From the NCBI GenBank assembly GCA_945872065.1, contig CAMBYH010000022.1, forward strand, positions 1 through 33,054: a stretch of 33,054 nt of DNA, in the 5' to 3' direction. A program made the position numbers and the translations under genes. The notes beneath the pieces are model-generated. The model worked only from the letters and a program-made list of their open reading frames with translations, had not been told where the DNA came from and made no database searches. The stretch comes from Arsukibacterium tuosuense (GTDB taxonomy: Bacteria > Pseudomonadota > Gammaproteobacteria > Steroidobacterales > GCA-2729495). The number at the start of each line of letters is the position of its first letter. Within the stretch, counting starts at the first letter, position 1. Below are positions 17,568 through 24,910 of this stretch, in pieces.

Positions 17568-17625
17568 TCTTCTTGTTTTTCGCAGACAGCCTCTAACGGG
17601 CCATTGCGGCAATCTTAACCCCGGG

Positions 17626-17692
17626 CGGGCCCTGCCGGGCGGACCTGGCGCACGCCCGGCAGGGCCCGGCTTTGGCATAAGCCCGGCCGGGC
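17626..17692. repeat. Strong GC-rich inverted repeats between genes
   Basis: Arms at 17626-17641 and 17653-17668 are perfectly complementary (16 bp, 11-base loop). A second, self-complementary 12-mer GCCCGGCCGGGC lies at 17681-17692. They sit between the stop of the small orphan gene and the start of the large oxidase gene, both on the minus strand. There is no convincing T-run on either side, so a classic terminator is only possible, not shown. Confidence 0.6.
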
Positions 17693-17705
17693 CCCTGTGA
17701 CTGCT

Positions 17706-18005
17706 CTAGTTGTTGCTGGCGGCCCGGGCGACGCTCACATTGGTGCGGTAGGTCTTTCGGCTGCCGGTGTTGAAGCTGCCGATCAGTGTCATGCCGTCGT
17801 GGAGCCTGCTGGCACTGGCCAGTTTGATGGTGTTGGCCTCGATCAGCTGGCACTCGCCGGGTGCGACGAGGGTCTCCTTGCCGTCGTGAGTCACCTTGAG
17901 GGGCACCGCTTCCGGCTCGTCATCCATGCAGACCCGGTAGCCCTTGATGGCGGCACCCCGCACGGCGCCGATCACGGCAACGCCGACGGTGTTGTGCTTT
18001 TTCAT
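17706..18005 (-). CDS. Small protein of unknown function
   Basis: The protein has 99 residues from the ATG at 18005, preceded by AAGGAG seven bases upstream, a strong ribosome-binding site; the open frame extends 21 codons further but without such a site. The start is MKKHNTVGVAVIGAVRG, followed by a Cys (GYRVCMDDE), a segment ending in another Cys (VAPGECQLIEAN) and a basic tail (SRKTYRTNVSVARAA). There is no clear signal peptide or membrane helix, and I do not recognise a family. It is divergent from the Crp/Fnr-like gene and the operator copies lie upstream of it, so it is a plausible target of that regulator. Confidence 0.6.
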   Translation of the reverse strand: MKKHNTVGVAVIGAVRGAAIKGYRVCMDDEPEAVPLKVTHDGKETLVAPGECQLIEANTIKLASASRLHDGMTLIGSFNTGSRKTYRTNVSVARAASNN

Positions 18006-18108
18006 GGCGGCACTCCTTATGGTTGTTTTTAGAGCGTCTTCTGGTTTTCGCCCGGCCCAATGCAGCACCGGGGTCGACCCAGAGACTGCGCCCCGATCAG
18101 TCGACGGG

Positions 18109-18126
18109 GTGTCAGTCGGCTGACAC
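18109..18126. promoter_or_regulatory. Operator copy 1 (Crp/Fnr-style inverted repeat)
   Basis: GTGTCAGTCGGCTGACAC has perfect 7-bp arms around four bases. The core TGTCA-N6-TGACA has the same half-site spacing as a CRP box (TGTGA-N6-TCACA). It is the nearest copy to the orphan gene, about 104 bases upstream of its start. Confidence 0.6.
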
Positions 18127-18179
18127 GGACGACGAAATAGCGCTGGAACGCGGCCGAAACCGCCGAATTTTCCCGGCGC

Positions 18180-18197
18180 GTGTCATCCGGACGACAC
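18180..18197. promoter_or_regulatory. Operator copy 2 (Crp/Fnr-style inverted repeat)
   Basis: GTGTCATCCGGACGACAC has the same 18-bp layout as copies 1 and 3. Its arms extend to 7 bp with flanking GC (GCGTGTC / GACACGC, 18178-18184 and 18193-18199). Confidence 0.6.
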
Positions 18198-18223
18198 GCA
18201 GCGCGGGTTTCCCCTCCTCCGCT

Positions 18224-18241
18224 GTGTCAGCCTCCCGACAC
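18224..18241. promoter_or_regulatory. Operator copy 3 (Crp/Fnr-style inverted repeat)
   Basis: GTGTCAGCCTCCCGACAC has 5-bp perfect outer arms and matches copies 1 and 2 in GTGTCA and GACAC at the same spacing. It lies just upstream of the likely start of the Crp/Fnr-like gene, which suggests autoregulation (inference). Confidence 0.55.
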
Positions 18242-18262
18242 GGGGTTCAGGTCAGGTCGGCT

Positions 18263-18742
18263 GTGGCCAGGAACAGACAGGCCAGCGGACCTGTGGCAGA
18301 GTCAGCGCTACTCGGCATCGACGGGCTGTCCCGGTGTGCCACGGCCCGCGCAGCACCCACCGCCGAGCTGTTCCTGATCTCCCGGGACCGGTTCCTGCAT
18401 CTGGTGGCCACGGATCCGCTGCTGTCCCTGGGCATGCTGGCCGTGTTCTGTCAGCGTCAGCGGAGCGCCAATCGCCTGATCGTGGGTGAGTACGCCCAGA
18501 AGGATATTCCGGCGCGGCTGGCCCACCGGGTGCTCGAGCTGACGGGGGAAGAACAAAGCGGCACCAGCTGCCTGGACATCACCCAGGCCGAGCTGGCCAA
18601 GTTCGTCTTCGTTTCGCGCCAGGTGGTCAACCAGTACCTGAGCGAGTGGCACAGCCGGGGCTGGGTCGCTACTTCACCCCGCCATCTGCGCGTGACCAAT
18701 CGGCAGGCCCTGGCTGCGGTGGCGGCGAGTGGCGCTAGGTAG
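18263..18742 (+). CDS. Crp/Fnr-family transcriptional regulator lacking most of the sensor domain
   Basis: The Crp-type helix-turn-helix is clear at the C-terminus (DITQAELAKFVFVSRQVV, then NQYLSEWHSRGW). It is preceded by the long dimer helix (IPARLAHRVLEL) and the last strands of a cyclic-nucleotide-binding fold (LLGIDGLSRCATARA, ELFLISRDRFLHLVA). The first ~70 residues of the sensor beta-roll are not recognisable in any frame upstream. The frame is open back to 18023, but that stretch does not resemble the family and contains the three operators. GTG 18263 is taken as start; GTG 18224, GTG 18293 or a more upstream start are alternatives. It may be a decayed gene or a ligand-independent short form. 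The stop overlaps the convergent lipoprotein gene by eight bases. Confidence 0.6.
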   Translation: MARNRQASGPVAESALLGIDGLSRCATARAAPTAELFLISRDRFLHLVATDPLLSLGMLAVFCQRQRSANRLIVGEYAQKDIPARLAHRVLELTGEEQSGTSCLDITQAELAKFVFVSRQVVNQYLSEWHSRGWVATSPRHLRVTNRQALAAVAASGAR

Positions 18743-19208
18743 TACTCCCGGCTCCGCAGGCCCGGGCCCACATTCTTTCAGCCGTGGTGCCTTCCGGAAC
18801 TGCCGTCAGCTCCGGCGGATCCGGATTGACGTTGATGATCTCCCCGCTGGCCATGGGCCCGGCGTGAGCCGACGTGGCGATGATGCTGAGCTGACGGGCG
18901 CTGCAGTCGTACTGATACTGGAGCTTGTCTGACAGCACCTGCTTGCCCGTCTTGTCGGGTTGGGGCGTCCTGTAGTCAATCAGGGCCCACATCTCTGCCC
19001 GGTCGCCCTCACGGCGAATGGTGGAGGGGTCGATGTAGATCGTGGCGTCTGGCGTGGCTTCAAAGACAATCCATTCGGAGACGGGTACCGGAGCGGGTGC
19101 GGGCTCCGCGACCGCGGTCGGTGGAGGTGAAGGTGGAGGTGCAGGCTTGCAGGACACGAGGCCCGAGGCCGTCAGCCCTAACAACAGTCCGGCGAGTGCT
19201 TTCTGCAT
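18735..19208 (-). CDS. Lipoprotein with surface-adhesin E-like domain
   Basis: The protein has 157 residues, with an AAGGA ribosome site before the ATG. A signal peptide with lipobox LVSC (Cys20) is followed by a Pro/Ala-rich linker (PAPPPSPPPTAVAEPAPAP). The domain after it matches the adhesin E/CNP1-like pattern: YIDPSTIRREGDRAEMWALI, DYRTPQP, YQYDCSARQL and a late Cys (WARACGAG), the two cysteines probably forming a disulfide. Haemophilus protein E binds host plasma proteins, but environmental relatives are simply small envelope lipoproteins of unknown role. It lies on the same strand as dusC, 46 bases downstream of the next stop, with an independent ribosome site. Confidence 0.72.
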   Translation of the reverse strand: MQKALAGLLLGLTASGLVSCKPAPPPSPPPTAVAEPAPAPVPVSEWIVFEATPDATIYIDPSTIRREGDRAEMWALIDYRTPQPDKTGKQVLSDKLQYQYDCSARQLSIIATSAHAGPMASGEIINVNPDPPELTAVPEGTTAERMWARACGAGSTT

Positions 19209-19254
19209 TGCGATTCCTTAAGACATGTTCTGCCAGAGGTGGTGGCCCACAAGT

Positions 19255-20217
19255 TTAGCCAGTCCGGTCCGCAAACAGCGCTCGCCTGATCTCCTCAGGC
19301 CGCACAACGCGCCGGATCCGGTCGAACTGCGATCGGGCCTCGGGGTAGTACCGCCCCAGATGCAGCAGCCATTGCTTCAGGCGACCGTGGCGAAAGCGCG
19401 CGGGAACATGCAGCTCAATGGCTGCCCAGAACTGCCGGAGCATTGGCCACATCTCGGGCCAGGAATAGCCCGCATCCCGCTCGCCGCGGATCATCAGGGC
19501 CAGCGCCGGATTGGCCACCGCTCCCCGCCCCAGCATGAGGGCATCGCAGCCGGAAACGGCAAGACACCGGTGTGCATCGTCCACGGTCCAGATCTCCCCG
19601 TTGGCGATCACGGGAATGCTGACGTGTTCGCGAATCCGCGCAATCCACTCCCAGTAGGCCGGCGGCCGGTAGCCGTCAGTCCGGGTGCGGGCGTGTACCA
19701 CGATCTCGGCAGCGCCGCCGGCGGCCAGCGCCTCCGCACACTCCAGCGCCCGGTCGGTGCTGTCGTAGCCCAGGCGCATCTTTGCGGTGACGGGAATCCC
19801 GGCAGGCACGGCGTCGCGCACAGCGCGAACGATGGTCCGCATCAGGACCGGATCCCGCAGCAGCGCCGCGCCGCCGCCGTGGCGATTGACGAGCTTGGTG
19901 GGGCAGCCAAAGTTGAGATCGATGCCCAATGCGCCAAGGCTCGCCGCTCGGGCTGCGTTTTCTGCCATGCAGACCGGGTCTGAACCCAGGAACTGCACCC
20001 GCACCGGCACGCCTGCTGGCGTACGCCCGCCGATCCTGAGCTCGGGAACGACGCGATAGAAGCGGTCGGCGGGCAGCAGTGCGCTGGTGATCCGGATGAA
20101 TTCGGTGACGCAGGCATCGATGCCGCTGCCGGCCTCAGCGGCACCGCTCACCTGCGTGAGGGTGTCCCGCAGGAGGTGATCAAGAAGGCCCTCCATCGGA
20201 GCGAGCAGGATGCGCAT
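19255..20217 (-). CDS. dusC: tRNA-dihydrouridine synthase C
   Basis: The protein has 320 residues. It is an FMN enzyme that reduces a uridine in the tRNA D-loop (position 16 in E. coli DusC). The N-terminus [18 protein letters not shown] and CVTEFIRIT match Dus[21 protein letters not shown] carries the catalytic cysteine, [17 protein letters not shown] and VIANGEIW form the flavin site, and GRGAVANP binds phosphate. The C-terminal [17 protein letters not shown] region is the DusC-type helical tRNA-binding domain. The assignment to C rather than A or B rests on these N- and C-terminal patterns. There is no strong ribosome site before the ATG, but the start agrees with the family. Confidence 0.93.
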   Translation of the reverse strand: MRILLAPMEGLLDHLLRDTLTQVSGAAEAGSGIDACVTEFIRITSALLPADRFYRVVPELRIGGRTPAGVPVRVQFLGSDPVCMAENAARAASLGALGIDLNFGCPTKLVNRHGGGAALLRDPVLMRTIVRAVRDAVPAGIPVTAKMRLGYDSTDRALECAEALAAGGAAEIVVHARTRTDGYRPPAYWEWIARIREHVSIPVIANGEIWTVDDAHRCLAVSGCDALMLGRGAVANPALALMIRGERDAGYSWPEMWPMLRQFWAAIELHVPARFRHGRLKQWLLHLGRYYPEARSQFDRIRRVVRPEEIRRALFADRTG

Positions 20218-20276
20218 GAACAGCGGGGCCCAAGGACAAGTGGTGCACGAGTGTAGCGGCTGGCCCCGAAACGGAA

Positions 20277-20298
20277 GAAACCCGCCGAAGCGGGTTTC
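20277..20298 (-). terminator. Terminator downstream of the PEP-CTERM gene
   Basis: A 9-bp stem gaaacccgc / gcgggtttc has a CGAA loop. Read on the minus strand it is followed by a T-rich tract (ttccgttt). It lies 26 bases after the stop at 20324 and before dusC. Confidence 0.65.
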
Positions 20299-20323
20299 CT
20301 GATTTCGTCTGCTGGCGGGACAT

Positions 20324-21089
20324 TTAGCTGGCCAGCTTCCGCCGCATCACGCCCGTCAACCCGAGGGCAGAGCCGAAGAGCCAGACCGCTGCGGGCACCG
20401 GCACCGCGGTAATTTCAAAGCGGCCCGTGTAGCTGTAGGCATCCGAACCGCCGGAACCCAGAAAGGCCAGCCGGGTGCTCATGGCCGTACAGCCGCCAAT
20501 GCCACTGCAGTCAAACGTGCCGGCCGCTGCAAGCGGTCCATATACAAAACTGCCACCACTGGAAAAACTGGCTCCCGTACCGATACCGTCGATAGACGTG
20601 CCGTTCAGCTGGGCTTCCAGGACGCCCAGAATATTGGGCGCGGCCATGGCCAAGGAGCCGCCGTTGTTCGGCGAGCCTTGCGTGAAGGTCCCCGCCAGGT
20701 CCAGCGTGTAGTTGGCCAGCCCGGTAATGGTCGGCGCGATGGGCGAACTGAAGACGACGGTGAAAATGCTTGCGGCACCGGAATCGACGAAGCCGACGGC
20801 GAAATTGAGGAAGGGATCGAGGTTGCCACTGGCCAGCTGCAGCGTGATCGTGTCCTGCTCAGCTCCCAGGCCCCAGGTAAAGGTCTGATTGAAAGCCGCG
20901 AAGTTACCTTCCTCATCGACCGCGAGCTGGATCAAGCCGGCAGTCCTGATGGGTGCGCCAGGGGACCTGGCCGTTCTGCCAGTAAACATTCAGTGTTGGG
21001 ACACCCTGAACGCCAACTGTCGAGGCTTCGATGCTGCCGGCGCCGAGCAGCAGGGCGGCAATCGGCAATCCCACGCGCAAGAGTTTCAT
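20324..21089 (-). pseudogene. PEP-CTERM exported protein gene with a frameshift near the signal peptide
   Basis: ATG 21089 begins a good signal peptide (MKLLRVGLPIAALLLGAGSI, EAS) and runs 58 codons before a stop at 20915-20913. The body of the protein is read in another frame that opens only after a stop immediately before 20989. It ends in VPVPAAVWLFGSALGL, then a short tail with MRRKLAS: the VPxPAAVWLF motif, transmembrane helix and basic end of a PEP-CTERM sorting signal recognised by exosortase. A one-base-type indel between about 20992 and 20913 would join the two. It may be real inactivation, phase variation or a sequence error. Exosortase itself is not in the window. The role of the mature domain is unknown. 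Confidence 0.75.
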
Positions 21090-21202
21090 CAACTTTTTTC
21101 CCGACTCGCCGGTACCTGTCTCAGGCCCGGATTATGTTTAGCGGATCTAAGCCTTATGTGAAGGACTCTTGCGTACCTGTGTGGCGGGTTCTGATCGCCC
21201 CG

Positions 21203-22069
21203 TCAACCCCCGGCCCCGGGGGCCAGCCACCGCCCCAGATTCGCCAGGCTCCGGGCCCACAAGTCCGCGGCCACGACAGGGTCCCAGTCCAGTTCCACCG
21301 CGCGCCGCCCATCCCGCCCCTGCCGGACGTAGAACGCACCATTGACCTCTCCCGCCAACGGGTCCATCGCGAGGTACAGGGGCACCAGCGCGCCCTCCCC
21401 CGGCGGCCGCATGCCGGGCTTGAGGCGCTCGTAACCCCCGCCGGCAAAGAGCGTGTTCGTGTGAAAGAAATTCGTGTCGATCAACCCCGGGCAGAGCGCG
21501 TTGCTCACCACCCCGCTGCCGGCCAGCCTACCCGCCAAATGATGGCTGGACAGCACGTTCATGAGTTTGGTGTTGGCGTAGGCTTGCCAGCCGTCGAACG
21601 GTTGCTCCAGCTGCCGGTTGCCGAAGTCGACCCGGCCGCCACCCAGCGCCGTCGACGCGACATTGACGATGCGCGCTGGCGCGCTGGCCCTGAGGGTGTC
21701 CAGCAGCATCTGGGTCAGGAGGAACGGCGCCAGGTAGTTCACCGCAAAGGTCATCTCGAAGCCGTCCGCGCTCAACTGCCAGTGATCAGTGAGCAGCCCG
21801 GCGTTGTTGATGAGGACGTTGAGCCCGGGAAAGTCGGTGCGCACCCGCTCGCCGAGGGCCGCTACTTGGTCGAGGGCCGCGAAATCCGCCAGCACGGCAT
21901 GGAGCGACTGGTTGCCGGTGGTGGCGCGCAGCTGCTCAAGGGTGGACTCGAGCTTGCGCGGCTCACGACCGTGGAGGATGACCCGTGCACCCTGCTCCGC
22001 CAGGGCCAGCGCGGTGGCCTTGCCGATGCCATCGGTGGCCCCGGTGACGAGATAGGTGGGGCTGTTCAC
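21203..22069 (-). CDS. Short-chain dehydrogenase/reductase (retinol dehydrogenase-like)
   Basis: The protein has 288 residues. The cofactor loop YLVTGATDGIGKATALA has the TGxxxGxG motif. NNAG (LINNAGLLTD), the catalytic Ser in VNVASTALGG and YANTK (Tyr-x3-Lys) form the active site. The length and the C-terminal segment (GMRPPGEGALVPLYLA, then GAFYVRQG) resemble the retinol-dehydrogenase/WWOX-like branch rather than FabG. The HGREPRKLE stretch after beta-2 suggests NADP preference. Substrate unknown. The upstream neighbour is divergent (PQQ dehydrogenase); the downstream PEP-CTERM gene starts 113 bases away with its own site. Confidence 0.87.
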   Translation of the reverse strand: MNSPTYLVTGATDGIGKATALALAEQGARVILHGREPRKLESTLEQLRATTGNQSLHAVLADFAALDQVAALGERVRTDFPGLNVLINNAGLLTDHWQLSADGFEMTFAVNYLAPFLLTQMLLDTLRASAPARIVNVASTALGGGRVDFGNRQLEQPFDGWQAYANTKLMNVLSSHHLAGRLAGSGVVSNALCPGLIDTNFFHTNTLFAGGGYERLKPGMRPPGEGALVPLYLAMDPLAGEVNGAFYVRQGRDGRRAVELDWDPVVAADLWARSLANLGRWLAPGAGG

Positions 22070-22171
22070 GGGGGGATTCTAGGGGAGGCCGTACTTGAGG
22101 AACACCTTATGCTGGCAGGCATTCAGGCCTAAGCTTTGCGTTGTCCTCCTTAGTCACTGCCGGAGATCACG

Positions 22172-23323
22172 ATGCTTCCCGCGTTTCTGCTGCCCCTCCT
22201 GCTGCTCGCTGGTGCCGTCGAGGCTGACCAGCGCAGCCCGACATCATCGACGACCAAGCCGTTCACCGAGAGCGTGATCGCTGATTTCGCTGCGCCCTGG
22301 GCAATGACCTTCCTGCCCGATGGCCGCATGCTGGTGACCGAAACCCAGGGGCGGCTGCTGCTCGTTGCGAAAGATGGCAGTGAGCAAACAATTGTCAGCG
22401 GCACGCTGCCGGTCGACAGTGCGGGCCAGGGCGGCTTGCTGGACGTCGCGCTGGCGCCCGGTTTTGCCACGAACAATCAGGTCTATTTCAGCTTTTCGGC
22501 CAGCGGCGAGGGTGGCACAGGCGTGGTGCTTGCGCGGGGCACGCTGGTGATCTCTCAGCCGGCGTGCGGCGACGGGCCATGCCCCACAGTCGCGGCACTG
22601 AACCAGGTGGAGGTGCTGCACCGCGCGTTTCCCTATGTGACCGGCAACAGCCACTACTCGGGCCGGATCGCCTTCTCGCCTGACAGCCAATATCTGTTCT
22701 ATGCCAATGGCGAGCGCCAGAAATTCGATCCTGCGCAAGACCCGAAAGTGTCGCTGGGCAAGGTGCTGCGCCAGACGCTGGATGGCAAGCCAGCCCCGGG
22801 CAACCCGCTGGCGGCCCAGGGCTTTGATCTGGCCATCTGGTCCTATGGCCACCGCAACATTCTGGGCCTGGCCTTTGATCCCCAGGGGCGTTTGTGGGCC
22901 CAGGAAATGGGGCCGCAGGGCGGCGATGAACTCAACCTGATCATGCCTGGCAGAAACTACGGCTATCCCAGAGTTTCCAACGGCAGTCACTATGGCGGCC
23001 GCAACATCCCCGATCATGCGCCGGGTGACGGGTTCGAAGCTCCGGCGGTCTGGTGGGCCCCAGGGATTGCGCCGGCCGGTCTCATGATCTATTCGGGCGG
23101 GCTATTCCCGGCATGGCAGGGGGATGCGTTCATCGGCGGCCTGTCGTCGCGGTCGCTGGTCCGCGTCGATCTCGACGGCGCAACCGCCAGAAAGGGCGAC
23201 CAGTGGGACATGGGCGCGCGAATCCGGGAAGTCGAACAGGGCCCGGATGGCGCCATCTATGTCCTGGAGGATGGCGATGACGGTTCCCAGGGACGGCTGA
23301 TCAAGCTGGTGCCCAGGGGATAG
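22172..23323 (+). CDS. PQQ-dependent sugar dehydrogenase (soluble aldose dehydrogenase family)
   Basis: The protein has 383 residues with GGAG before the ATG. A signal peptide (MLPAFLLPLLLLAGAVEA) directs it to the periplasm. The six-bladed propeller shows the family motifs FAAPWAMTFLPDGRMLVTE, GQGGLLDVALAPGF, the catalytic His region NSHYSGRIAFSPD and the cofactor-binding stretch SYGHRNILGLAFDP, then EMGPQGGDELNLI and GRNYGYP. This matches the YliI/Asd and soluble glucose dehydrogenase B family, which oxidises aldose sugars with pyrroloquinoline quinone. The real sugar is unknown, and no PQQ synthesis genes are in the window. It stands alone in its direction. Confidence 0.9.
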   Translation: MLPAFLLPLLLLAGAVEADQRSPTSSTTKPFTESVIADFAAPWAMTFLPDGRMLVTETQGRLLLVAKDGSEQTIVSGTLPVDSAGQGGLLDVALAPGFATNNQVYFSFSASGEGGTGVVLARGTLVISQPACGDGPCPTVAALNQVEVLHRAFPYVTGNSHYSGRIAFSPDSQYLFYANGERQKFDPAQDPKVSLGKVLRQTLDGKPAPGNPLAAQGFDLAIWSYGHRNILGLAFDPQGRLWAQEMGPQGGDELNLIMPGRNYGYPRVSNGSHYGGRNIPDHAPGDGFEAPAVWWAPGIAPAGLMIYSGGLFPAWQGDAFIGGLSSRSLVRVDLDGATARKGDQWDMGARIREVEQGPDGAIYVLEDGDDGSQGRLIKLVPRG

Positions 23324-23408
23324 GCTGGCAGAGGTTCTGGGGGGCCTTCGGCGACGCCGGAACAGAGTCAACCCGGTCGGCGCGTTGCCACAAGCCCCGT
23401 GACGTGAC

Positions 23409-24044
23409 CTACCTCGCATCACCGCCAAGTGGCTGGTAAAAGACGAACTCACCAATCTCGGCAGTCTTCTTGTACTCCGTCGACCAGCCGGGCGTCACGT
23501 TCCGGTGATGAAAGTACAAGGCGCCCCCGGTTCGATCCTTGAGCTGAAGGTTGAGCGCCCTTCGCGCGATCTCCTTGGCGAACGCGTAGGACTCATCCTC
23601 CTTAACCCGATCCGAACGGCCATCGCACCACCAGGAAAACTGGCACGCGCCCTCCTCGCGACCTTGCCGGACAACGGCGCAAACCGTATTCGGAAAGCCC
23701 GCGTGGCCCAGCCGGTTCATGACGACACTGGCGACGGCGTCCATGCTGGCCGCCTGCTCGCCCCGGGCCTCCCAGTAGATGGTGCGTACCAGGCAGGTGA
23801 TGGGGTCGTCCAGCTGCTCTTTGCCATCCGGATCAACCGCCTGCACTTCGGACTTCCCGATGATCTCCACTCGGGAGGGCGCCGTGTTGGCTCCGTCGGC
23901 CGCCGCATTCTGCTCCAGTGCCTCCGCCTTCTTCTCCGTGGCTTCCGGGCCGTTGGCGGCTGGCAGCGCCTTGTCACCCTCGGGCGGTTGGCAGCCCAGG
24001 AGAACGATGAGCGCAAGGCAAGCCGCAAGCCCTATCCGGTGCAC
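23409..24044 (-). CDS. SleB-type cell wall hydrolase lipoprotein
   Basis: The protein has 211 residues from the GTG at 24044, the first possible start since a stop (TAA) lies just upstream. A lipoprotein signal (LALIVLLGC, Cys18) is followed by a low-complexity linker of about 60 residues. The Hydrolase_2 (SleB/CwlJ) domain follows: TCLVRTIYWEARGE, AVASVVMNRLGHAGFPN, GACQFSWWCDG and GALYFHHRNVTPGW, with the catalytic Glu in WEARGE. The family hydrolyses peptidoglycan; in spore formers it degrades cortex, but non-sporing bacteria also carry it, probably for wall remodelling. It faces the convergent PQQ dehydrogenase gene. Confidence 0.87.
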   Translation of the reverse strand: MHRIGLAACLALIVLLGCQPPEGDKALPAANGPEATEKKAEALEQNAAADGANTAPSRVEIIGKSEVQAVDPDGKEQLDDPITCLVRTIYWEARGEQAASMDAVASVVMNRLGHAGFPNTVCAVVRQGREEGACQFSWWCDGRSDRVKEDESYAFAKEIARRALNLQLKDRTGGALYFHHRNVTPGWSTEYKKTAEIGEFVFYQPLGGDAR

Positions 24045-24108
24045 GAGTTAATGCCCGATTGAATGATGCTAAAGCACATCTCCCTACTCTGCCGAATTGA
24101 AGACAGTG

Positions 24109-24182
24109 CGCGCCCGGACCGATTCGAACGGCCGACCCCCTGGTTCGAAGCCAGGTGCTCTATCCAGCTGAGCTACGGGCGC
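24109..24182 (-). tRNA. tRNA-Arg (anticodon UCG)
   Basis: A 74-base cloverleaf is read on the minus strand. The acceptor stem GCGCCCG/CGGGCGC, D-arm GCTC/GAGC, anticodon arm CCTGG-CTTCGAA-CCAGG, five-base variable loop and T-arm GGCCG-TTCGAAT-CGGTC all pair (one G-U). The anticodon TCG reads CGA (Arg). The discriminator is G (24109) and CCA is not encoded. A TATA-rich stretch just upstream (24190-24200) may be its promoter. No integrase lies next to it. Confidence 0.95.
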
Positions 24183-24219
24183 ATGTCTCTGTATATAAGT
24201 ATCGCGCGTGAACGCGCTC

Positions 24220-24882
24220 CTACGCGCGGGCGGCCATCATCTTCAGGAAGCCCTCGAAGGCCGTGCCGTAGGCCTGCAGGATCGGGCCGCAGTCCGGGTG
24301 GCTTTCACAGGCCTTCCACCAGACGCTCAGGCGGCCGCTCTCGGTGGGGTCCGTGATGCCGAAGTTTCCCGCGCCCATGATCTTCTTCATCATCATGGCG
24401 CAGGTGCTGAGGGCGCAGTCGCCCAGGGTGGGCGTGTTGCCCACACAGAACGGGCCGCTGCCCATGGCGTGTTCGGCGTAGCCGAAGGTCTTCACGAGTT
24501 CCTTTGCCGAAGACTCCACCACCGCCTGATCCCGCTTGGCAGGATTCATCTGGCGAAACAGCGGGCTCACGTGCTGGACGATGTACAGGTCGGTGATGCG
24601 CGCGATGAGCCGGGACCGGGCGCGGTCGATGGGCAGCTTGGGCAGGCCGGAGGTCTGGGGGAACGCGTCTTCCAGGTAATCGCAGATGATCGTCGATTCG
24701 CCCAGGCCCTGACCGTCCACATCCAGCGTTGGCATTTTGCCGATGGGATTGAGCATCAGGTACTCGGGGCTCTTGATCCCGCCGCCAGGGGGCTCCATCA
24801 GGGGCAGTTCGACGCCCTTGATCTTCGCGTACATGACCACGCGGGCAACGTAGGGGGAGGCAATGGCGCCGTAGAGCTTCAT
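24220..24882 (-). CDS. Glutathione S-transferase family protein
   Basis: The protein has 220 residues with AAGGA before the ATG. The N-terminal thioredoxin-like domain (MKLYGAIASPYVARVVMYAK) has Ser near the active site (SPYVARV), and NPIGKMPTLDVDGQ and LGESTIICDYLEDAF provide the cis-Pro and the Glu-Ser glutathione site. The C-terminal helical domain has the usual hydrophobic core (GNTPTLGDCALSTC). Typical roles are conjugating or isomerising electrophiles, or stress protection; the substrate is unknown. It begins 28 bases after the pyrB stop on the same strand, so it may share a transcript with pyrB. Confidence 0.88.
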   Translation of the reverse strand: MKLYGAIASPYVARVVMYAKIKGVELPLMEPPGGGIKSPEYLMLNPIGKMPTLDVDGQGLGESTIICDYLEDAFPQTSGLPKLPIDRARSRLIARITDLYIVQHVSPLFRQMNPAKRDQAVVESSAKELVKTFGYAEHAMGSGPFCVGNTPTLGDCALSTCAMMMKKIMGAGNFGITDPTESGRLSVWWKACESHPDCGPILQAYGTAFEGFLKMMAARA

Positions 24883-24910
24883 GGTGCTGTTCCTTGGGGG
24901 TCTGGGTTGA

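Noticed and set aside
15489-17618. Open frame of 709 codons on the plus strand across the large oxidase
   Set aside because: It is antisense to a gene with clear domains and cofactor motifs, its product is Gly/Arg/His-rich without family similarity, and it has no ribosome site that stands out.
20678-22132. Open frame of 484 codons on the plus strand across the PEP-CTERM and SDR genes
   Set aside because: It covers two genes on the other strand, both with strong motifs; the translated sequence is compositionally biased.
24109-24182. tRNA-Arg as an integration site for a mobile element
   Set aside because: No integrase, no duplicated 3' end of the tRNA, and ordinary housekeeping genes on both sides.
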